Below, in pieces: positions 1 through 5,337 of a stretch of 8,114 nucleotides of DNA. The stretch is taken from positions 1 to 8,114 of the forward strand of contig JASHYZ010000541.1 in assembly GCA_030042795.1 (NCBI GenBank). The letters run 5' to 3'. Positions within the stretch are counted from its first letter, which is position 1; each line of letters begins with the position of its first letter. The DNA comes from Terriglobia bacterium (GTDB lineage Bacteria; Acidobacteriota; Terriglobia; UBA7540). The position numbers and the translations under genes were made by a program. The notes under the pieces were generated by a model. That model had not been told where the DNA came from and made no database searches. It saw only the letters and a program-made list of their open reading frames with translations.

Positions 1-678
1 ACCGAGCCTCTAAATGCCACCGCGCTGTTCGAGCTTGACCTGGCGCTGGCGTTCCCCATCGTCGATCTGCTGCTGGGTGGCGACGGGCAGGTGGAAGTCC
101 CCAAACGTGACCTCACCGAGATTGAGGATTTGATTCTTCAAAGCGTGATCCAAATCATCTTCGAAGAGCTTCAAGGGGTTTGGGAAAACCAGGTCAGTAT
201 GAAGTTTTCGCTTGAACAGCGCCAACAGCACACCCAGGTGATGCGCTTACTGCCCTCAAACGAACGCATCTTCGCCATCAGCTTCGAGACCCAGATCCAG
301 GGCTGCCGCGGCACGCTGACTTTTGGTTTTCCGGCCGCGGTTTCCGGAGCCCTGCTGCGAAAGATTTCCGGGCAATCGCTCGTCCGCAAGCGGCAGGTTG
401 CGGCCGATTACGTGGCGGAACGCCAGCACCGGGTTGCGGAATGCAGCTTCGCGGTAGAGATGAAACTGCCCGAGATCGCCATTTCCACTCAGCAGTTGGC
501 CCGGCTGAAGCCGGGTCAAACCCTGGTGTTGCAGCACGCAATCGAGGATCCGGTTCTCATCACCGTGGCCAACCAGAAGATGTTTACCGGTTATCCGGTG
601 CGCGCGCGCAACGCGCGGGGCGCGCTGATCCAAACCCTAGTGCCGGTGACTGCCCCGTCCACCCAGGAGGCCGTATGA
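1..678 (+). CDS. fliM: Flagellar motor switch protein FliM (5'-truncated by window edge)
   Basis: FliM is the middle layer of the flagellar C-ring; it receives phospho-CheY and sets rotation direction. The reading frame is open from base 1, so 225 C-terminal residues are visible and the N-terminal CheY-binding peptide lies outside. Visible residues 10-130 match the FliM middle domain, with the hallmark FPIVDLLLGG (18-27), the ELQxxW motif (57-61) and RGTLTFGFPAAV (103-114). Residues about 143-212 form the C-terminal SpoA/FliN-like domain that packs with FliN. The GTG at 91 is internal, because coding similarity continues upstream of it to base 1. The stop codon overlaps the next gene's start (ATGA at 675-678), which implies translational coupling with fliN. 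The family call is very secure; only the N-terminus is unseen. Confidence 0.95.
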   Translation, partial: TEPLNATALFELDLALAFPIVDLLLGGDGQVEVPKRDLTEIEDLILQSVIQIIFEELQGVWENQVSMKFSLEQRQQHTQVMRLLPSNERIFAISFETQIQGCRGTLTFGFPAAVSGALLRKISGQSLVRKRQVAADYVAERQHRVAECSFAVEMKLPEIAISTQQLARLKPGQTLVLQHAIEDPVLITVANQKMFTGYPVRARNARGALIQTLVPVTAPSTQEAV

Positions 679-1532
679 GCGCAACCACCGCTCCCGCCGT
701 AAGACTAACCCCCGAGCAATACCAGCAAATCTGGATCGACAGCGCCTGCGAGGTGCTGGGCCAGATCTCGGGCAATTCGTTCGAAGGTGAGATTGCAGGC
801 TCCGCGGCAGGCTCAGGTTCGCCAGCGGACTCGATGGCCCTTTGCATGCACTTTTCGGTGGGCTCTCCCCTGGGCGGGGAACAAGCCTTGTTACTGGCGC
901 CCGCCGACGGCCTAAGCCTCTCCCAGTTACTGATGGGCGAATCGCTTGACTCTAGCGCAGCTTTCGACCCTGACCACCGCGAGGCCCTCGCCGAGCTCTT
1001 CCGGCAGATCGCCGGTTCCGCCAGCCTGGCTCTTGGAGCCAGACTCGAAGCTGAAGTACAGGTATCACTCACTGGCGCCGAGCGGCCCGCGTGGCTGTCT
1101 TCGTCTCCGGCAGGCGCTCAACTTAAGCTGACAAGCGCCCAATTTCCGGCCCTGTCTTTGAATCTGCAACTCAACTCCGCGCTGAATAGCGTGCTCGCCG
1201 GTGACTCTCCAGCCCCAAAGGCCAAACCCGAGGAAGCTCCCGTTCATGTCCGGCACGGTGGTGGTGAGCAGGATTCCAACCTTGATTTCCTGCGGGACAT
1301 CGAGCTGGGTGTCACGCTGCGTTTCGGAAAGCGGCACGCGCTGCTGCGCGACATTCTTGAGATTGTCCCGGGTTCGGTGGTTGAACTTGAACAGCAGGTC
1401 CAAGAGCCAGTCGAACTCCTGGTAGGGAAAAGGGTCATTGCCCGCGGCGAAGTTGTGGTGGTCGGCGGGAATTATGGCTTGCGAGTCACAGAAGTCATCA
1501 GCCCCGTCGACCGGATCGAGTCGCTACGATGA
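675..1532 (+). CDS. fliN: Flagellar motor switch protein FliN/FliY type with long N-terminal domain
   Basis: This 285-residue protein is a C-ring component. Residues about 203-280 are a clear SpoA/FliN domain (LDFLRDIELGVTLRFGK, then GKRVIARGEVVVVGGNYGLRV), which in FliN forms the base of the switch and contacts FliM and the export apparatus. It is about twice the length of a classical FliN. Residues about 13-175 look like a CheC/FliM-middle-type domain, as in FliY, joined by a Pro/Glu-rich linker (176-200). The CheC-like helix (HREALAELFRQIAGSAS, 101-117) has E107, but R110 stands where the phosphatase Asn would be, so catalysis is unlikely. I chose the ATG at 675 because AGGAGG sits at 665-670 and it overlaps the fliM stop; the same frame stays open upstream to 441, but that part overlaps fliM. 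SpoA assignment is seen directly; the N-terminal fold is inference. Confidence 0.88.
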   Translation: MSATTAPAVRLTPEQYQQIWIDSACEVLGQISGNSFEGEIAGSAAGSGSPADSMALCMHFSVGSPLGGEQALLLAPADGLSLSQLLMGESLDSSAAFDPDHREALAELFRQIAGSASLALGARLEAEVQVSLTGAERPAWLSSSPAGAQLKLTSAQFPALSLNLQLNSALNSVLAGDSPAPKAKPEEAPVHVRHGGGEQDSNLDFLRDIELGVTLRFGKRHALLRDILEIVPGSVVELEQQVQEPVELLVGKRVIARGEVVVVGGNYGLRVTEVISPVDRIESLR

Positions 1533-1556
1533 GATCGCCCGAATAGAGCTAACCAG

Positions 1557-1586
1557 TTCAGTGTCAACGACATTGAAGATTTTTTT
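1557..1586 (+). terminator. Intrinsic terminator after fliM-fliN
   Basis: A 9-bp stem, TTCAGTGTC (1557-1565) with GACATTGAA (1569-1577), contains one G-T wobble and an AAC loop. Two bases later comes a run of seven T (1580-1586). It begins 25 bases after the fliN stop. Geometry is right for a Rho-independent terminator, although the stem is only moderately GC-rich. It implies that cheA is transcribed separately from fliMN. Confidence 0.65.
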
Positions 1587-1693
1587 CGCCCTCCGCCTAC
1601 CTGCCGGAAGGGTGATTGTGCGCTTCCAGCCCATCCATCGCCTTCCTACTGTGGTGTCCCGCGTAATACTTGACAATCATGGCCTCTACAAAT

Positions 1694-1754
1694 CCCCCCC
1701 TCATCCGGCGCGTTACGCCACCCTCTCCCTGGGGAGAGCGGGGGAGTGAGGGGG
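1694..1754. repeat. GC-rich palindromic intergenic repeat, copy A
   Basis: The outer arms CCCCCTCA (1696-1703) and TGAGGGGG (1747-1754) enclose inner arms CTCTCCC (1723-1729) and GGGAGAG (1732-1738). The same nested arms, CCCTCACCC/GGGTGAGGG around CTCTCCC/GGGAGAG, recur at 7611-7671, so this is a dispersed palindromic (REP-like) family rather than a chance stem. No T-run follows on either side, so I do not call it a terminator. Confidence 0.65.
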
Positions 1755-1840
1755 CGCGACCAGTGATTCTCTACATGCCGTAAGGCCTTGCCTCGCGGAG
1801 GCCAAGCCTGTTGATCTGTCGTTATATCTGTAATTTTATC

Positions 1841-1871
1841 TATTGTACAGTTATTGTAATAGTGATATATT
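1841..1871 (+). promoter_or_regulatory. Candidate sigma-70 promoter (extended -10) upstream of the small ORF and cheA
   Basis: In an AT-rich patch of otherwise GC-rich DNA, TTGTAC (1843-1848) is followed after 17 bases by TATATT (1866-1871), preceded by TGA (1863-1865), which makes an extended -10. Predicted transcription start is near 1878, upstream of an AGGAGG (1894-1899). Two direct repeats TATTGTA start at 1841 and 1852, 11 bp apart, overlapping and following the -35; this phasing is typical of an operator. The -35 matches consensus in only three of six positions. Confidence 0.45.
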
Positions 1872-1903
1872 TTCCGCGCTGCAATTGACAACGAGGAGGC
1901 GAG

Positions 1904-2146
1904 ATGACCGCAGACCCCTGCGCCAGTCGCATGTCCGGTCTGGGACGCAGAACTCAATGCGTCCTGTCGACTGGCTCGATCTCCCTCCCGCGCGCAGCGA
2001 TTCCAAACACCTCTTCGCGGCAACACAAGCAACAAACTCACCTTGCGTCGCCGGGTTGGCTTACGTTAAGCGCAGCAGCAGTCATGGCACTTCTGGTTCA
2101 GATCTGCCTTCGGGCTACGCCTCGTTTCGGAGTGCAGCCCGAATGA
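1904..2146 (+). CDS. Possible small membrane protein (80 aa), unrecognised
   Basis: I recognise no family. The case for a real gene is positional. A strong GAGGAGG (1893-1899) lies 4 bases before the ATG, a candidate promoter ends about 33 bases upstream, and the stop is 16 bases before the cheA start. The first 50 residues are polar and low in predicted structure. Residues 52-69 (WLTLSAAAVMALLVQICL) are hydrophobic enough for one membrane-spanning helix, preceded by the basic HK of residues 41-42 and followed by Arg70 and Arg74. Against it: composition looks partly like a random reading of GC-rich DNA, there are several Cys/Ser/Thr/Gln runs, and another frame is open across the same bases (1843-2166). 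It could equally be a leader ORF, a decayed gene or an untranslated cheA leader. Confidence 0.35.
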   Translation: MTADPCASRMSGLGRRTQCVLSTGSISLPRAAIPNTSSRQHKQQTHLASPGWLTLSAAAVMALLVQICLRATPRFGVQPE

Positions 2147-2162
2147 ATCAAGGAGTCCGGCC

Positions 2163-4568
2163 ATGAACGAACTTGACGACCTCACAAAGGAATTTCTGGT
2201 CGAGAGCAATGAAAACCTCGATCACTTAGACCGGGACCTGGTAGCCCTCGAAACGGACCCCACTTCACACGAGATTCTTTCCCGGATTTTTCGCGCCATC
2301 CACACCATCAAAGGGACCACGGGTTTTCTGGGTTTCTCGAAGCTCGAATCGGTGGCGCACGCTGGCGAAAGTCTGCTCAGCAAATTGCGCGACGGCGTCT
2401 TGACGCTGAATCCCGAGATTACGAGTGCTCTGTTGGCCACTGTGGATGCCGTACGCGAAATGCTTGGCAGCATCGAGACCACCGGCCAGGACGGAAACCA
2501 AGACTATACGCCACTGATCGAGCGCCTCACAGCCCTCCAAGCTGCAAGCTCGGCAGACGCGCTCCCCTCACAAACCGCGACCGCCCCACCGCCAGAAAAG
2601 ACTGTCACAAAGGCAGAACCGGCTTCGGAAGCTGCCGCGCCGCCGCTGAAGCCCGAGCCTGTTCCGGAGGCCAAGCCAATCGGAGAAATACTCATCGCGG
2701 GCGGTCACGCCACCGCCGACCAAGTGGTCGACGCCATCGAGCAGCAGATGGACGGCGACCCACGGCACGTAGGCGAAATTCTTGTGGAGCAAGGTGTGGT
2801 GAAGCCGGCTGAAGTCTTGGAAGCGTTGCAGACACAGAAGGAAATTCGCGCTTCAGCCCTGTCGAGCAGCAACATTCGGGTGGATGTGGCCCAGCTCGAT
2901 AAGCTGATGAACCTGGTGGGAGAGCTCGTTCTGGCCCGGAACCAGATCCTGCAGTTCAGCGCCGCCCAACAGGACGCCGCCTTCCTCGGTACCACACAGC
3001 GCCTGAACCTCATCACCACCGAGTTACAAGAAGGGGTGATGAAAACCCGGATGCAGCCGATCGACAACATCTGGAATAAATTCCCGCGTGTCGTCCGCGA
3101 CCTGGCGACATCGTGTGGCAAGCGCATTCGCGTCGAGATGGAAGGCAAGGAAACCGAACTCGACAAAACCTTGATCGAGGCTATCAAAGACCCGCTGACG
3201 CACATTGTGCGCAATTCGGCGGACCATGGCATCGAGCGGCCGGAGGTGCGCACGGCCGCGGGCAAGCCCGCCGAAGGCCGTCTGTTCCTGCGCGCTTACC
3301 ACGAGGGCGGCCAGGTCAACATTGAGATTTCTGACGACGGCGCCGGGATCGCCGTGGACCGTGTCAAGCGCAAGGCCGTCGACCGTGGTCTGATCACGGC
3401 CGAGCAGGCAGCCCGCATGGGCGAACGCGAAGCTCTCAACCTGATCTTCCTGCCCGGACTTTCGACCGCCGAAAAAGTCACCAACGTCTCCGGCCGGGGC
3501 GTCGGCATGGACGTAGTGAAGACGAACCTGGAGAAGATCGGCGGCGCGGTGGACATCCAGAGCCAGGTTGGTAAGGGCACCACGCTGAAGATCAAGATTC
3601 CGCTGACGCTGGCTATTATCCCGGCCTTGATCGTCACCAGCGCCGGCGACCGTTACGCCATCCCTCAGATCAGCTTGTTAGAACTGGTGCGCCTGGAGGG
3701 TGATGAAGTCTGCAACGGTATCGAGTCCATCCACGGAGCGCCGGTGTATCGTTTGCGCGGCAACCTTCTGCCGCTGGCGTACCTGAACCACGAGCTTGGC
3801 CTCGAGTCCGGGAGTGTAGCAGAGCGGGACGTCGTCAACATCGTCGTGCTTCAGGCCGACGATCATCAGTTCGGACTGATCGTTGACGAGGTAAATGACA
3901 CCGAGGAAATCGTTGTCAAGCCGCTTGGGAAGCAGCTCAAGGGCCTCACCACCTTCGCGGGCGCAACCATCATGGGGGACGGCCGGGTGGCTTTGATCCT
4001 GGATGTGTTGGGGCTTGCCCACCGCGCCAAAGTGATCTCCGAGGCCCGTGAGCGCACGCTGGCGGAGGGCGACGGCCAGAAAGAAAAAGCCGGTTCGGAG
4101 GACCGCCAGGCCCTTTTGCTGTTGCGCAATCAAGGCGACGGGCGCATTGCCATTCCTCTGAATCTTGTCACCCGCCTCGAGGAGTTCCCCCGTTCGGCGC
4201 TCGAGAAAACCGGCAACCAGACCGTCGTGCAGTACCGCAACAGCATTCTGCCCCTGGTTCGCGTGGCCGACCTGCTTCAGGAGCGACGCAAGAAGACGCG
4301 GGGTCCCCAGGAAACTCCGGCGGCAGACGCTCCCATTCAGGTGGTGGTTTACTCGGATCAAGAACGTAGCATAGGCCTGATTGTGGACCGCATCCTGGAC
4401 ATCGTTGAAGAGGATATCGCCAACCAACAGGCTGCCAGCCGCGACGGCGTATTAGGAACCGTCGTAATCCAGGGCCGTGTGACGGAGTTGCTCGATCTGG
4501 AAGAGCTGATCCGCACCCATGCGGCCTTGCGTGTGGCCAAGAAATCCTACGCACAAGTGAGGACCTGA
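2163..4568 (+). CDS. cheA: Chemotaxis histidine kinase CheA with MshEN-like insert and two CheW-like domains
   Basis: CheA autophosphorylates on a His when receptors signal and passes the phosphate to CheY and CheB. Domains of this 801-residue protein, in order: P1/HPt (8-105), with phospho-acceptor H47 in AIHTIKGTTGFLGF; an Ala/Pro linker (126-170); a tandem repeat resembling the MshE/GspE N-terminal motif (172-225) where P2 is usually found; P3 dimerisation helices (237-300); P4 HATPase (301-481), with the N-box IVRNSADHG (348-356), G1 box DDGAGI (391-396) and G2 box GRGVGMD (444-450), all intact; a first P5/CheW-like domain (486-620); and a second one (649-787). The usual CheA is about 650 residues with one P5. 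The start is supported by AAGGAG at 2150-2155. cheW follows 2 bases after the stop. Kinase identity is certain; partners of the extra domains are inference. Confidence 0.97.
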   Translation: MNELDDLTKEFLVESNENLDHLDRDLVALETDPTSHEILSRIFRAIHTIKGTTGFLGFSKLESVAHAGESLLSKLRDGVLTLNPEITSALLATVDAVREMLGSIETTGQDGNQDYTPLIERLTALQAASSADALPSQTATAPPPEKTVTKAEPASEAAAPPLKPEPVPEAKPIGEILIAGGHATADQVVDAIEQQMDGDPRHVGEILVEQGVVKPAEVLEALQTQKEIRASALSSSNIRVDVAQLDKLMNLVGELVLARNQILQFSAAQQDAAFLGTTQRLNLITTELQEGVMKTRMQPIDNIWNKFPRVVRDLATSCGKRIRVEMEGKETELDKTLIEAIKDPLTHIVRNSADHGIERPEVRTAAGKPAEGRLFLRAYHEGGQVNIEISDDGAGIAVDRVKRKAVDRGLITAEQAARMGEREALNLIFLPGLSTAEKVTNVSGRGVGMDVVKTNLEKIGGAVDIQSQVGKGTTLKIKIPLTLAIIPALIVTSAGDRYAIPQISLLELVRLEGDEVCNGIESIHGAPVYRLRGNLLPLAYLNHELGLESGSVAERDVVNIVVLQADDHQFGLIVDEVNDTEEIVVKPLGKQLKGLTTFAGATIMGDGRVALILDVLGLAHRAKVISEARERTLAEGDGQKEKAGSEDRQALLLLRNQGDGRIAIPLNLVTRLEEFPRSALEKTGNQTVVQYRNSILPLVRVADLLQERRKKTRGPQETPAADAPIQVVVYSDQERSIGLIVDRILDIVEEDIANQQAASRDGVLGTVVIQGRVTELLDLEELIRTHAALRVAKKSYAQVRT

Positions 4569-4570
4569 AG

Positions 4571-5029
4571 ATGCCGGAAACGCAGCAATTCCTGACCTTC
4601 TTTGTCGATCGTCTTTTCTTCGGTGTCGAGGTTGAACAAGTGCAGGAGGTCCTGCGCTATCAGGAGATGACTCGGGTCCCGCTCGCTCCGCCCGTGGTGC
4701 GGGGGCTCATCAATCTGCGCGGCCAGATCGTTACCGCCATCGATTTGCGGCGGCGGCTGGAACTGGGTGAGGCGGCAACGGACCGGCTCCCTATGAATGT
4801 CGTGGTGCGCACTGACGACAGCCGGGTGAGCCTTCTCGTGGACGAGATCGGCGACGTCCTGGAAGTGCAGGAGACCACTTTCGAGCGACCGCCTGCCACG
4901 CTTAACCCGACAGTACGAGGTCTAATCACGGGCGTACACAAGCTTAACAACCGCCTGATGCACGTTCTCGACACCCAAAACGTGGTGAATGTGGAGGCTG
5001 AATCCAAGCATCAAGGCAACGCCTGGTGA
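4571..5029 (+). CDS. cheW: Chemotaxis coupling protein CheW
   Basis: CheW is the cytoplasmic adaptor that links receptor tips to the P5 domain of CheA in the signalling array. This is a single 152-residue CheW domain, close to the usual length, with the typical core FLTFFVDRLFFGVEVEQVQEV (split as FLTFFVDRLFFG 7-18 and VEVEQVQEV 19-27), PPVVRGLINLRG (40-51), IVTAIDLRRRLEL (53-65) and the second-half signature SLLVDEIGDVLEV (87-99). The start lies 2 bases after the cheA stop, and its Shine-Dalgarno TGAGGA (4558-4563) lies inside the end of cheA, so the two are almost certainly co-translated. It differs clearly from both CheW-like domains of the neighbouring CheA. The last dozen residues are a short polar tail. 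Confidence 0.95.
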   Translation: MPETQQFLTFFVDRLFFGVEVEQVQEVLRYQEMTRVPLAPPVVRGLINLRGQIVTAIDLRRRLELGEAATDRLPMNVVVRTDDSRVSLLVDEIGDVLEVQETTFERPPATLNPTVRGLITGVHKLNNRLMHVLDTQNVVNVEAESKHQGNAW

Positions 5030-5095
5030 CTGTGGTCTGGCCCTTTGGGGAGGACAATCGGAATTGACTCTCGGCGGCGCTACCCAACTCTACGC

Positions 5096-5281
5096 GCTTA
5101 ACAGTTTGTTGAAAACCCATCCAGAAGCATGTCATTCCGAGTACCCCATGGGCCTGCGGCCCACCGAAAGGGATAAAAAGCCTCCACTCTGTTACCCCGG
5201 CGCGGGCGGGGGTCCAGGGCTGGATTCCTGGCTGGATTCCCGCTCCCCGCTTGCGCGCGTTTTTTCAACAAACAGTTAAGC
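5096..5281. mobile_element. MITE-like non-autonomous element (186 bp)
   Basis: Terminal inverted repeats of 20 bp, GCTTAACAGTTTGTTGAAAA (5096-5115) and its complement at 5262-5281, match at 19 of 20 positions. The interior has no plausible gene; it carries a GTCATTCCGA (5131-5140), a small stem GGGC/GCCC near 5150-5162 and a diverged copy of the hairpin repeat found near 7700-7935. I see no clear target-site duplication, so insertion by a transposase is inference. The perfectly placed repeats and lack of coding potential fit a MITE. It may contribute transcription signals to the receptor gene 56 bases downstream. Confidence 0.6.
5191..5215 (+). repeat. Diverged copy of the GTCAyyCCCGCG hairpin repeat inside the MITE
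   Basis: This 25-base stretch matches 21 of 25 positions of the copy at 7729-7753 read on the minus strand. It is followed by CCAGGGC, like many members of such repeats that continue with CCAG. The stem is partly broken by the changes, which suggests an older copy. Confidence 0.45.
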
Positions 5282-5337
5282 AGTCAGGCTTAATGCGAAG
5301 CACAGTTCTTAAATTTCAATAATGATGGAGGCTGGCC

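Larger units (their letters stand above)
1533..2162. other. Intergenic region fliN-cheA (630 bp)
   Basis: The gap contains, in order, an intrinsic terminator (1557-1586), about 105 bases with nothing recognisable (1587-1693), a GC-rich palindromic repeat (1694-1754), an AT-rich promoter patch (about 1815-1875) and a possible small ORF (1904-2146). The cheA ribosome binding site AAGGAG is at 2150-2155. I see no RNA gene or riboswitch. Confidence 0.7.
5030..5337. other. Intergenic region cheW-receptor (308 bp)
   Basis: It holds the 186-bp terminal-inverted-repeat element (5096-5281), flanked by 66 bases after cheW in which I see nothing and 56 bases before the receptor. The receptor's ribosome binding site GGAGG is at 5327-5331. 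I could not find a convincing promoter or terminator, so whether the receptor is cotranscribed with cheAW is undecided. Confidence 0.7.

Noticed and set aside
91..93. GTG as a start for fliM
   Set aside because: FliM motifs such as FPIVDLLLGG are encoded upstream of it in the same frame, so the gene simply begins outside the window.
441..674. Possible longer fliN start at 441
   Set aside because: It would overlap 234 bases of the FliM SpoA domain; the ATG at 675 has AGGAGG and the ATGA coupling typical of such pairs.
2085..2100. Sigma-54-like TGGCAC before cheA
   Set aside because: The downstream half reads GGTTC instead of TTGC, so the conserved GC of the -12 element is missing.
1843..2166. 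107-residue frame overlapping the small ORF upstream of cheA
   Set aside because: Its start lies inside the proposed promoter, has no ribosome binding site, and it overlaps the cheA start; the 1904 ORF is the better candidate.
3678..4427. 249-residue open frame on the minus strand opposite cheA
   Set aside because: It lies entirely within well-conserved CheA P5 coding sequence and shows no recognisable domain; a shadow of GC-rich codon use.
5260..5265. T-run as an intrinsic terminator after cheW
   Set aside because: No adequate stem precedes it; the T-run belongs to the right inverted repeat edge of the MITE-like element.
4989..5279. 96-residue frame running from the end of cheW into the MITE
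   Set aside because: It begins inside cheW in another frame and continues through the repeat element; no ribosome binding site or recognisable domain.
5264..5294. Promoter at the right end of the MITE (TTCAAC with CTTAAT)
   Set aside because: Spacing is 19 bases and both boxes are weak, so I do not annotate it, though transcription from the element remains possible.
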